A stretch of DNA of 64,000 bases from Rhexocercosporidium sp. MPI-PUGE-AT-0058. Lineage: Eukaryota; Ascomycota; Leotiomycetes; Helotiales. The notes below the pieces were generated by a model. That model saw only the letters and a list, made by a program, of their open reading frames with translations, did no database searches and was not told the DNA's origin. The stretch is taken from assembly GCA_020746875.1 (NCBI GenBank), contig JAGTJL010000018.1:558001-622000 (forward strand). The letters run 5' to 3'. Shown here piece after piece: positions 44,350 to 55,639 of this stretch. The first letter of the stretch is position 1. Each line of letters starts with the position of its first letter. The position numbers were made by a program, and so were the translations under genes.

Positions 44350-44930
44350 ATGCCCTCCGAGCTGAACAAGAAAATCCGCGAACGTCTAGCCCTTTCCCGA
44401 AGAATCGAATCCTCCGGAATTAAAACGATAGCCTGTTCTTTATATAAGAAGACTAAGAAGAAATATATTATATCGAACAACGCCGGTTCGACTCGCTGCG
44501 CTGAGTGCGCTCGTCTGGGAAAGAAATATAATATTGAAATGCCTGCGATTTATAACTAGAAAGCGCTAGAGGCGGCGGAGGACAAGATCGAGGAGCAGGA
44601 GCGGCAGACTCGGCAAGTTATAACCGAAGCCGCAAGCCGCCTGAACCGCTTTACGCGATAACGTAAGTTCCTAAAGAAACGAGGAGCAGAAATGCTCCGT
44701 CGTAGTCTAAAAAGTATAAATAAGTTAAAAGAAGCGGAAGCGCGGGAGATAACGGAGAAAGAGAAGCAAACTTCTGCCGCCCGACCGCCTACCCCGTCTT
44801 TTGCTAGCGACTCCTCCGATTTCTCTATTATAAACGAGCTGTTGCCCGACTTCGGGGAATCTTTTTAAGCAGATCTGGGTTTCGTAAATAGAACCTTCGG
44901 AGTTGCTTAAGATAATAGAAGTTAGATTTA
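44350..44930 (+). pseudogene. Antisense accessory ORF in the Gypsy element with Zn(II)2Cys6-like cluster
   Basis: Plus-strand frame from ATG at 44350 (MPSELNKKIRERLALSRRIE) to about 44930, interrupted by three stops at former Trp/Gln codons, so roughly 190 residues. Near the N-terminus it reads KTIACSLYKKTKKKYIISNN and then STRCAECARLGKKYNIEMP. The spacing is C-x2-[C/Y]-x6-[C/Y]-x10-C-x2-C-x6-[C/Y]. That is the fungal binuclear zinc-cluster pattern if the three Tyr (TAT) were Cys (TGT), a RIP-favoured change. Then comes a charged helical region (AAEDKIEEQERQTRQVITEA) and an acidic tail (FASDSSDFSIINELLPDFGE). It lies between the pol 3' end and the 3' LTR, on the strand opposite pol, and its end overlaps the end of pol. 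The family is not known to me as part of standard Gypsy elements. Confidence 0.7.
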
Positions 44931-47900
44931 AGTTCTTAAGTATTCTCGGATTATAAGTACTTTTTTTATTTAATTAAGTACTTAATAACGCCGCGGAAAT
45001 ATTAATAATCCAAAATAGTTTCGATATTATATTCGGCGTTCGGGTTTACCGGTTATACTTTTATAATAAGGGCTAATAATGCCTCTGGCGGTGCTAGTTC
45101 GAGGAGCGATATATAGAATACCGGGTGGATATTTATAGTTTTCGAAAGTGCTAGCTAATAATTAATTAATCCTTTGACTTTCGCAATTTTAAATAGCCTT
45201 AGCTTTTTATGATTTAATTTACTACTTAATCGCTTAATTGCGATATTCTTTTTAAGTAAGTAAATCTTATTCTTTTCTTTTAGCGTTAGTCTTATATTAC
45301 GCTTTTTGTTATAATAAATAGCTGATCTTTATACGATAAATAAAATATCCGTTAATAATTCGTTATATAATTTCTTAAGCTTATCTTGCTATAATATAGC
45401 TTTATGCGCGGTCCTTTAACCCGCGATTAATATATTATATACCGTCGGATTGTACCCGTAATTCGCATAAAACAGTAATACTTTAATAATTTCTTAATCC
45501 GCGCTATTATATATAAACTAAGCGGTTAAAAGTAATTAAACTTAATCGTCTTATTTATAATTCATATAATATTAAAGATAAGTTTTTATTATCTGATTGA
45601 TTCGTTCTATTTGGCCGTCGATTTAAAAGTAAAATATTATTAATATTTTCTATTTTATTTTTAAGAGTAATATTAACGTCTTTCAAAACTTCGAAGTAAA
45701 GAGTTTGTTTTTATTTAAAATAACCTTATCTAGTATTCCGTGATTCGCGAAGATCGTTCGGAGGAATACCTGCGCTATCGTTAGCGTATCTTACGTGTTT
45801 AATACCGGTATTATATACGCGTACTTTATTATTTTATCCGTTATTACGTAAATAAAATCGTAAATAATTCCAGTAATTAGATCCTTCGAAGATAATAATT
45901 CGATTACGAAGTCTAAGGCGATTAACTTTCATAAGCGTAGCAATATTATTAGCGACTTTATGAGCTTATACGGCGTATAATAGTTTGTCTTATTCTATAT
46001 ATATATATTATAAGATAAGATTACGTCTTTAATTACTTTTCTTATTCCTAGGAAATAATATTTTTTAGAAAGCTTTAATAATATTTTAGTTATTTCTTAA
46101 TATTTATAAGCTAGTAACTCATATTATTTCTTAACGAAGTCTACTTTATTTCGCGTAAGAACGTAAATTTGTTCTTAATATAAAAGAATCTTAATATTAG
46201 TGAAAGAGAATCCCTTGCTTAATTACTTCTTTTATTTAGCTACTACTAAGTCGTTAACGTAGCTTTTCCAGATCTTCTCGAGGACCTAGTTCGTCGTTAT
46301 TAATTATTTATAATTAATTACTAACGAGTTATTATTTTTTTTTAATACAGTATACGACTTATATGTTTTATTTACGAGATATTTTAGTTTCTTATTAAAA
46401 GCGTCGGCTTTAGCGTTTTCCGTTCTTTTAATATATAAAAATCGAAGTTTAATTATAAAGAATATTTTGTATTATCGAACCTGTCGTCGGTTCAATTTTT
46501 TAATAGTCGTAAAATAAACGAGATTTTTATAATCCGTTAAGATCCGTACTTCGTAAGGCGATCCCTCGAGGTAGACCTTTTATTTGCGTACTGCGTTTAT
46601 AGCCCTTAACAATTCCTTATTATATATATTATAATTAAGTTTTATTAGTAAGAATTTCCGCGAATAGTATATAATTAGTTATTATTTGCCGTCTTCGCCC
46701 GGTTAGTTTAATACGGCTTTAATAATATAATCAGAAGCGTTTATTTCTATCGTGATTTCCTTATCTAAGTCGAAGGACATAAGGATTAATTCCTTAATAA
46801 AGGCTTTCTTAAGGTCTCGGAAGGCTATCTCTACTTTATTATTCCAGTCGAAGCTTTTGTCCTTATATATTAATTCCGTGAGTAATGCGGCGATCTTCGA
46901 GTAGCTTCGAACGAATCGTCGGTAAAAGTTAGTAAATCTTAAGAAGGATTATATTTTTTTAATATTTGTAAGTCTAGTCTACTCGACGATTATCTTGACC
47001 TTTTAAAAGTTTATAGCTAGTCCTATAGTAATAACTATATAGCTTAAGAAAATGACTTTTTTTTTATAAAAATAGTATTTCTTGGTTTTTAAGAGTATTA
47101 AGGAAGCTTTAAGCTTTTTTAATACTATTATAACGTTTTTTATATATTATTCTTTTATTTTAGAATAAATTAAAATATTATTTAAGTAATATATATATAT
47201 TACGTTTAAGTATTATCGTAAAATATTATTAATTAGACGCTGAAATATAATAAATACGTTAGTTAATCCGAAGGGCATAACCGTATACTTGTAATAACCG
47301 AAACGTATACGGAATATTATTTTTTCTTCTTCTTTTTTAGTTATCTTTATAAAGTTATACGCGCCTCGTAAGTCGAGCTAAATAAAGATCTTAGCGCCGC
47401 TGAGCTTGTCGCGTAACTCTTTAACTAAAGGTAATATATAACGATCCTTTTTAGTAGTATTGTTTAATCGACGGTAATTGATGCATATTCTTTATCCGCC
47501 GTCTTTTTTTATTATAAAGAAGACGTTACTCTTTTAAAAGGATTTGGACTCTCGAATGAATCCTTTTATTAAGTTTTCATCGATATATTTCTTGATTATT
47601 ATTAAGTTTATAACTGAATATTCTCGTAGCGGTTAGAATATTAGCTTTATGCCTTCAGTTAACTCGATTCAATAATCGTAGTCCTAGTATTTAGGCAAAG
47701 CGTTATTATTTAATTCTTTTTTAAATAATACTTCAAATCGTTTATATTCTGACGGTATATCGGCCGTCGCGGGGCTTATTATTTTATCTTTTAGCTCTTC
47801 CTTAGAAGTTGCGCTTAATTTTTTTAAGCTTTTTATTATTTTCTTATCTTGAAAATAGCTCTTATAATTATTAAATTCTAGCTTTTGCGTTTTTTAATTA

Positions 47901-48300
47901 ATCTTCGAGTTATAAAGTTGCATTTATAATAATCTTAAGATAATATTATGTCTCTTAATTTAGGTTATATCGAACTGGATATATTCGGAATATCCGCCGA
48001 TTCTTATATATAATAATTCGGTCTGCATATCGATCAGGCCGTTCGCGGCAAGTCCTTCGTCGGCGAGTATTAGCTAATACTTATCCTTTTTGACTTCGGT
48101 AAGCAAGAGATGCTGGATCGTAATAATAAGAGATATAAAATTCCTTTACGCTCCGGAATCTATTATAGCCTGTAGTTTCACTCCTTGGATATTAACGTCG
48201 AGGGTCAGGTAATTGTCTTTCCTTATAGCTGCGAGCGTACGCAGGTCTATCCCTTCGACGTAGACTTCTTCGGTTAATATATTCTCTTATTACCGATTCT
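44880..48300 (-). pseudogene. Gypsy pol: protease, RT, RNase H, integrase, chromodomain
   Basis: Minus-strand motifs in order: protease IIDSGA near 48150; RT blocks [10 protein letters not shown] at about 47480, IQLDLRGAYNF-like (Gln as stop) at about 47375 and MPFGLTNVF near 47275; the RT active-site block reads YLNNILIYS at about 47180 where YLDD is canonical, so both catalytic Asp codons have become Asn. RNase H follows ([20 protein letters not shown], near 46520; ENAKADAF near 46400), then integrase, then a C-terminal chromodomain (NIETILDY, YFRGVIKYLIK, SENT) at about 44905-45110. A chromodomain would have targeted integration to heterochromatin. Non-functional. Confidence 0.92.
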
Positions 48301-50100
48301 CCGGATCCTTGTATAAGATGCGGTATAATTAATATATACTTAAGGATACAAAGGGTCTAAAGAGTCTTTTATAATATATTTTTAAGTTATTCCGGGAGTT
48401 AACTTATATTCGATTCCGTAGTATTTCTGCGATAACCTCTCACACGTCTCCTACGTTCATTCGCGTCGCCGTTTACCGGAATAGTATTTTATTAGTTAGA
48501 ATTAGTTAGACGTACGTCTGAAAAACTCTATTCTCGACGTCCGCCGTTCTCCAGGCGATGCGTAAGTTGCTTCGGAAGACTACCTCGTATTCTTTGCTCT
48601 ACTGCGGTCCTTCGCGTGGGACGACCCCTGGTTCGATATAAGTGACTTTTATATCGATGTTTATCTAGTGTCTTGTATTAAGAGCCTCGTGGGTAGGATA
48701 TTCCTTCTGCTGGGTGACTCGTCAGACTTCACGTTCTTAAAGTCCGAAGAATGCTAATCCTAAGGGTATAGTATTACCTCAGTACCAGGAGTCTTCGCTT
48801 CTCTCGACGCTGGTTATATCTTCTGGGCTTTATGCCTTGCGTATAGTTTTGGATATCCGTCGCTAGACGTATTACTCGTCTTATTAAGTCCAGTCGCTGG
48901 ACTCGGGTTCTATTATATGCTAACGGATGTAATTATCGTTTATTTCGCTCTATTCGTTATTTTCCTCACCGCTATTACCCTCGATTTAATTGTCGATGTG
49001 ATTAGCGTTAAGCTCGTTTATCGTTATATAACGGTAAGTAGCGCTGATTTGGACTTCTTTTAATAAAAGCAGAAAGGGTATACCGGTAATATCGTACGCC
49101 TCCCGTCTTATAAAATTGAATTGTTTCTTTTTAATACCTTTCTTACGGTACGAGTTTGCCATATACCTCGGGAGGCCATATTCGTAGCAAAGTTTCTTCT
49201 CGCGTCGCTCGTTCATAACCTCCTTCGATAGTCCTCCTTATTATATCTTATCTTTCCCTTTTTTGTAAATAGCGTCGTATTTTATAAAGTCCGATTATCG
49301 GTTATCCTTAAGGTTGCTTTATCGTCGGCGTCTTTTATTTTATTAATAGCCAGACTGCCTTTAGCCTCTTCCTACGTACGTCTGCTGTTCGCGCTTAAAC
49401 TCGTGCAAGCGGTTATTAATTCGGACGGTCTATTTAATAAGGGTAAGAATATCTCTTATTTAAGGATCGATCCTAGTAAGTTCTAGTCGGATATAATCCT
49501 TAAGCCCTTGTCGATAATAGCTAATAAGCGATTAGGAGTTCCAGCCAGTCTTATTAGCGTATTTCTAGAATTCCGTAGCGTAGCTTATTATATTATTAAC
49601 TTACTTTAAGTTATATAAGTAAGTCTTTATTATTTTAACCTTATTAATATCGCCGAATATTCGCCGGATTTCCTTCTTAAATCCTCCTCAGGTCTTAAAT
49701 ATAATTTATATAGCGAGTATAGCCTTATAAGTATCTTCGTTCTCGAAGTAATCCTTAAGGAACGGCTCGATCTATCGTATGGCTTCGCCTCGGAGGTACG
49801 ATACCGTTCAGAGGGCGTAGTTCTCGCTAATAAGGAACTTATCGTCGTTAAAGTATTAATAAAGTTCTACTTAAAGGATGAAAGTCTTTAAATCCTTTCG
49901 GTTTTCTTAAAAAGTATTAAGAAGCTTGACTTTTAAGGTTTTCTTAAGCTCGTGCGTTAAGTAATCTTAAGCATCGAGCATCTCTTTATCTTCGCTTTCC
50001 TCGCGGTCCTTCCCTTTAAGAGTAAATGCGGATAATACAAGCGTGCCGATAATATTGCCTTATAGGCTAAGTACTTAGCCTTTAGTTAAGGGGGTTAATA
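48300..50100 (-). pseudogene. Gypsy gag remnant with eroded CCHC zinc knuckle
   Basis: At 48986-49216 the minus strand reads RREKKLCYEYGLPRYMANSY. The normal knuckle spacing C-x2-C-x4-H-x4-C is kept, but the second Cys, the His and the last Cys are now Tyr, all single-base changes of RIP type. Upstream gag sequence is too damaged to read continuously. Confidence 0.8.
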
Positions 50101-50142
50101 TAATATACGTGAGTCGGTACTTTTAACGAGAAGGTACTTAAA

Positions 50143-50609
50143 GTATTACGATCCGTGTATTTACTCGGTATAAATACGGTAAGTAATATTGATTTTAATA
50201 ATCGAGAAGTAAATGTATTACGTATAATAAAATAAATAATAATTAATATAAGTGAGATATTATTTTTAATTAAGCACGAAGCTCTTATTTAATAGCAGAC
50301 GTGCCAGTCTTATATAAGACTTTCGTTCTCTTTAGATCTCGGGGATCTTAAGGTCCTCGAGTTCCCTGGATCACTAGATCCTAAAGATCCTGAGATTTAT
50401 TACGTGACTTATAATCGCGGAAACCCGCGGTTATAATATCATTTTCTAAGATTATATTATAAATAGAAAGCTTTAAGTACAAGTAAGTTCTGGGATCTTA
50501 TTAAGTCTTAAGAGCCGCGCTCTCAGGAATTACTCGGTTCCTAGGACTATAATAACTCCTAGAACATTTCCTCCTGGGACCCAGTGGTCGTCCAGGAGCG
50601 TCCGTAACA
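50143..50609 (-). repeat. 5' LTR of the Gypsy element
   Basis: Starts TATTACGATCCGTGTATTT and ends CGTCCGTAACA. Shared internal landmarks with the other LTR include aatcgcggaaacccgcggtt, itself a hairpin. Confidence 0.93.
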
Positions 50610-50614
50610 CTGTC

Positions 50615-51800
50615 GCACCTCCACTAATAGACGCGCTTACATAACAAAAAGATTTTATGCCACCCGTAATAAAATTAAAAGCCGAATTAAGCTTGAAACT
50701 TATAACTTTACTTAAAATTAAGAAATTAATAAACTAAATCTCAAAACCTTTAATTAAATCTGTAGTCCACTAACAATAAGGGTATATGAATTCGCATATT
50801 AAAGTGCAAATCTAAACTAAGCGGGGATAAGGACAAGGATAAGGAGAGAGGAATAGGATAACAGCGAGGAGTAGCGGAAGGGGTAGCGAAGGAGGTAGCA
50901 AAGACATAAGTAATATAAAGTAAAAGTATAAATAAAGTCAAGATCGACTTGGCGCGAGAAAATTTAATATTAACGGGCATAAACGAGAGGAAATCGAGAC
51001 GTCGATTATACCTGTAATAGATGATTATATTACTTAGCCATAAACACATGGTCAACGACTAGCTCTCGGTCTAGAGCTAGCATCGGCCTTATTAGCCTTT
51101 ACGTCGATATTTATATTATACCTCCAGATCTATCCTAATCCTTTAATAAAGCTTAAACGTAAAGTCGACGGCTTACCCTCTTTAATTAATAAACGCCCTA
51201 AATATACTTCGAATACCTTTTTTGCCACCCTTTTATTAAGCTTATAACATATCGCCTACCATTTTATTATTTACACGGACTCCTTGTTTATTTCGTAAAC
51301 CCACTTATTAAAACTCCGTATAACTCTTGACGCTGCCCTTCAATTCGCCTAATCGGCCTATTCTGTCTTACAATTAATATGTAAAAGCGAGTTTTAAGAA
51401 TTAAAGAGTGTGCTTAAAAGTATAGAGAATAAATATAGAAAGCTTATCTTAAAAGCGAATAAGAGAAAGCGAAAAGTAATAAAGCTAAAGACTAAAATTA
51501 CGAAACTATATGATAAGAATAAGGAAAAAGCGGAGGTTAAGCTTAGCGAGTTAAAAGAGGAGTATTAAGACATAAAAGAATAGGTATAGGTTTCATTTAA
51601 TAAGCTTATAAATTTAAAGAGTAAGGCAACAGAAAAGGAAAGAGAGTTAAAATAATAATTAAGTGAAAAGGGTAAAGAAGTAAAGAAGTAATACTAACAA
51701 GAGGAAGGGGAGGTAAAGAGGTAGAAGAATATAATTATCGGGTTAAAAGAAGTAAGGAAGGTCTAAAAGGAAATTTTAGAGGGTTAGAAAAAGGGTTAAG
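50615..51800 (+). pseudogene. Decayed coding DNA with a long coiled-coil region
   Basis: Plus-strand reading resumes after the Gypsy element. Fragments include LALVELA-like text, PNPLIKLKRKVDGLPSLINK near 51135 and LDAALQFA near 51330. From about 51390 to 51780 follows a highly charged Lys/Glu stretch (SIENKYRKLILKANKRKRK; EKAEVKLSELKEEY) with heptad character, with stops at former Trp/Gln positions. Possibly continuous with the Pro-rich DNA left of the Gypsy element. Family unknown. Confidence 0.45.
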
Positions 51801-51868
51801 ATAGATACATATAATAATTATAAGTAAATGAATAAATGACTCTAGTAATAATATTCCCAATAACATCT

Positions 51869-52437
51869 CTATAATCCCCCTCTTTTACCTCTTCTCCTTC
51901 TTCTCCTGTTTATGCCGTCTACTTTTCCTACCCTTTTTAGTATTTCCCTGGCCTGCCCCATACCTCGCTCAGTAGTCTTACTCGCAGATCTCTTATCCCT
52001 TTCTCTTGCATAACCAGATTCTTTCCTCTTACTCCTCTCTATACGCTTAACATACGAAGCCGGCAAGTTAAACTCTACACTTGTACTTTTGCCTCTCGTT
52101 CTGGCTCTACCACTGCCTTCCTCCTCTCCTTTCTCTTACACTCTCTGTGCCTGCGTTTATGTCTGTTTCTTCCGCTTTTTCTCCTTCTTCCTCCGTAGTA
52201 TCCTTTGCTATTACTGCCTTTTAGCCCTTCTAACTCCTTCTCCCACGCTCTTCTCGCGCGCTTAGCTTCTGTAAGTTTTTATAGCGCTTTCTGTAGCGCC
52301 GGGAATAGTGCTTTAGCCGCATCGACATACTCGACGTCCTCGGAGGAAGAGGCGGTAGGCGAGTTCGAGTTCGAGTCCGAGTCCGAACGCGGGTCTGAGT
52401 CTGAGTTTGAGTTTAAGTCCGAAATAAATAAATAGCG
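51869..52437 (-). pseudogene. Decayed ORF with acidic Ser/Asp N-terminus and Arg/Lys-rich C-terminus
   Basis: The minus strand from about 52437 reads SDSDSDPRSDSDSDSNSPTA, then EDVEYVDAAKALFPALQKAL, then KRARRAWEKELEGLK. It ends with the uninterrupted 51869-52066 frame (VKRIERSKRKESGYARERDK; VGKVDGINRRRRRRGKRGG). A frameshift or stop separates the halves near 52205. The charge pattern suggests a nucleic-acid-binding or nuclear protein. It points towards the plus-strand coiled-coil remnant. Confidence 0.4.
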
Positions 52438-52439
52438 AT

Positions 52440-55320
52440 ATGTCTGTCGTTCTCTTCCTCTTAACTCTTCTTTACTTTGGAGCGAGTCTTTTTTATTTTC
52501 CGCCGTATTTATAAACGCTAAGTCGGATTTCGTAATAATATCTTCGCTGCTCGGTTGTGGCTCGGCGTGACGAGAGGCGAAGCGGTAGGAGTAAAAGCGA
52601 CTTCTTTGAGATTAAGAGTAAGTACGAAAATAATTTACAGTAGCTATATTAGGATTGAGGTAATACAGAGGAAGTGCGGTTTTAATTATAATAGCGATCG
52701 TTGGTCTCGATAGAGCGGCAGAGACGTTATATTAATATAAGATTATTACTTAACTCAACGCTACATTTAAGAGAAACAAAAGTTAACCATGATATTATGA
52801 AGTATACGACGAAAGGACGATATAAGAAGGGGAAGACAATAATAAAAATAAAAGAAGTTATTTATGAAAGTTCTAGATTACGACAGGAGAGGATTCTCGA
52901 CTACTTATTTTTATTGCTAACATTGTTATATCTTATATATAATAGCGGCTATATCGTCGATAAAAATGGTTGCGACGATTTATAAAGTAATATAAGAATG
53001 CTAAGGAAGGGGATTGCGAGCCTACGTTACTTAAGCTTTAGATTTTTGTTATCTTATAATAAATCTTCTTATCGATTATGTTAAGAATGTGCCGACCGTC
53101 GCTAGTACGTCGATAGGCTAGGATACTGCATTTAATTAATAAACGGAGTTTTATAAGATTGAAATTCCGAAGGTAAGTAATAGTCGATTTCTTGCCATTA
53201 AGGTCCTCGACGAAGGAAAGGAAGCCGCAGTTAGTGGAAATGAAGTCCTTAATTGCGGCTCTTATACTAGTGTTCATGAAGCTTTATATGTAGATTGGAG
53301 GGTATTCAAGGTAAGCCCTAAGGCGGATAATATAAGTTAGTAAATGAAAAGATAGACTTTAATATTATTGATTTGCTGCTTAACTGCGCTAGTAGATCTT
53401 CGTGGCATAATAGCGAAGTATGCAAGTAAAGTCGAATATTAATGTTAAGAAGTTTAGTTAAAGATTAGTAATATAATAAGGATTTATTTAAAGGCGAGCA
53501 GCTCAAACTTTACAAAAGAGGCGTATAAATAAGAGTCGTAAAGTTGTTAATAGAAAAGAGTTTTAATAAAGCTTAAATAAAAAGCTAAAGAGTTAATAAA
53601 CTTAAAATAAGAAGATTTAGATATTATAAAGTTATAAAAGATTTAATATTATTATACTTAATTTAATATATAAATAAGATAGCACCGGTAATACTTTCTT
53701 ATACTTAAGACACTGCCAGATTTCTAACTCGATAATAAGATGTCTTATATCTTCATAATATTAAGGACTTTCATATTAAGGGATATGCAGTTACTTAAAG
53801 CCTAACTTTAAAAAATTAGAAACTTCTTATATATTTTCGACATTTGAAACTTTTTAGACTTCTATTGCAGGTTTATGCTGGTTTAAGTCATGAGTTAGTC
53901 ATATGAGCAGAGTCGGATGCAAACTCTGCTACGCTAGTCAGACTATCAGTTATTAGAGAGCGTATCTGCAGATCGCACAACTACCGTAATTAATATAATA
54001 AGTTAATTAATAATTCCGCACCTTAATACTTCCTGGTCTAGTCGTGATTATCCTAGCAATAAAAACTAAAGGCAAACTATTATTCTTAAATTTAATAAAT
54101 AAGAAGCCTAAAATATCTTATATTTTCTAAATATATAAAAGTCTATGGATTTCTAAATTAAGGCTTCGCCGCTTTCTGTCTTTCTCTTAAGGACGAGATA
54201 CACATGTTGGAATCACTTAACGCTAAAATGTCTTAGATTTCCCCCTATATATAACGGAAAGTTACGTAATGAACCTCGGAGAAACTTTAAACGAGGCTTA
54301 ACAAAACATAACACGACATAACTTATAAGAAATAATATTCTATAGATATTTTAGTAAAACTAAGAAAAACATTAAAATACAAGAGAAATTTAATTTAACT
54401 AAAGCATATTAATTACTTTATAAAAACATAACGCTTTAACGTTTTTTAATTAAATATGCTTATACTCACATATTAGTCCTTAATATACGGCAGGCAATTA
54501 GTACTGTGCACCCACGAAAAACAATAAAAAGTCGTTATTAAACGAAAGCATTTTCCGTTTAAATTATACTATTTAATACATAATATTTTTAAGAGTAAAG
54601 AAATAAGCGATGTTTATTTACGGTTCTAAGGGATTAGCTAAAGACTCGATCGCCTTACCGCTTGCCGTAACTTATATTGTAATCGGCTTAAACATCTTAA
54701 GCTGCTTCTTTTATTATGTAAGTAAGCCCTAGTACTTTATTATAAAATGACTACCGCATACGGAAATTACTAGTATACTCTTAATACTCGTCTTTTATTC
54801 TTTTATATATTAAATAATTCTAAGTTTTTAAGTAAGCGTTTACTCGCAAAGAAGTACAAGTAATATTATAGATAACATAAGTAACCCGCGACCAGTAATC
54901 TTTCTTTACCCGTTTCTCCTTTTTAAGGAAAAAAATAAGAAGTTTAATAAGCTTTATACATTACTTACGTTACTTTTAAGAAAATGTTTGCTAAAAGCTA
55001 AAGGGGGGAAAGGGGAATAAAAGGAAAGGAACTAAGCTTATAGCAACTAGTTTGTTCATCGCCTTAAATTTAATTTCGCTTAAATCTGTTTATTTATTAA
55101 CTTATTATATTATACTCCACACGTTATAATATATTATAATATGCGGATATATATACATGTTAAAGTCCCTTTATCTTTTATTTATACTCTTATATATATA
55201 GTTAATAAGTAAATAACAGTTTGTAAAGTAATTCATGAGCGTATTTATTAAGGACCGGCAGATATAGCATAGCATAACATTTTATAGCAGCGCATGCAGT
55301 TAATAAGTGGAAGAGAGAGA
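52440..55320. other. RIP-type AT-rich block with scraps of reading frame
   Basis: Frames at 52701-52985 (plus) and 53038-53277 (minus) are short, AT-rich in codon choice and lack domains. I found no 5' LTR for the Copia element to the right, although it would be expected in or near this block. Confidence 0.5.
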
Positions 55321-55325
55321 GGAAA

Positions 55326-55399
55326 GGAGAGGAGAGGAGAGGAGAGGAGAGGAGAGGAGAGGAGAGGAGAGGAGAGGAGAGGAGAGGAGAGGAGAGGAG
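55326..55399 (+). repeat. (GGAGA)n microsatellite, about 15 copies
   Basis: An uninterrupted 5-bp repeat over 74 bp, preceded by a gagagagag tract. It lies about 160 bp before the first readable Copia sequence. Confidence 0.97.
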
Positions 55400-55639
55400 T
55401 TCGTGGAGTAGTTTCTTTAAGTATAAGTCCGACGGTAAGTGTAAATTAATTAATTAATAAGCAGTTAATTAATTCATATGTAAAGAAGTTCGCAGGCAGG
55501 GTAGTTCGTTTATACGGAGGACCGAGGGAGGGAGAAGGGGTATTTATAAAGACCTTCAAACCTTGCTTTACGTCTACCAACGTTGCATACTTTACGGAAG
55601 AGGTGTAAGAGGCTTATAACTTAATAACGACCGCAAATC

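Larger units (their letters stand above)
43794..50609 (-). mobile_element. Gypsy-type chromodomain LTR retrotransposon, complete, 6816 bp, RIP-inactivated
   Basis: LTRs at 43794-44259 and 50143-50609 (466 and 467 bp, TG...CA ends partly eroded). The exact 5-bp target duplication CTGTC sits at 43789-43793 and 50610-50614. Coding order on the minus strand is gag, protease, RT, RNase H, integrase, chromodomain. An additional plus-strand ORF lies between the chromodomain end and the 3' LTR. The two LTRs differ mostly by transitions, consistent with RIP. Confidence 0.95.

Noticed and set aside
12330..55320. A Starship giant transposon with a DUF3435 tyrosine-recombinase captain.
   Set aside because: No DUF3435-like motif could be read in any frame, and each large element found has its own independent ends.
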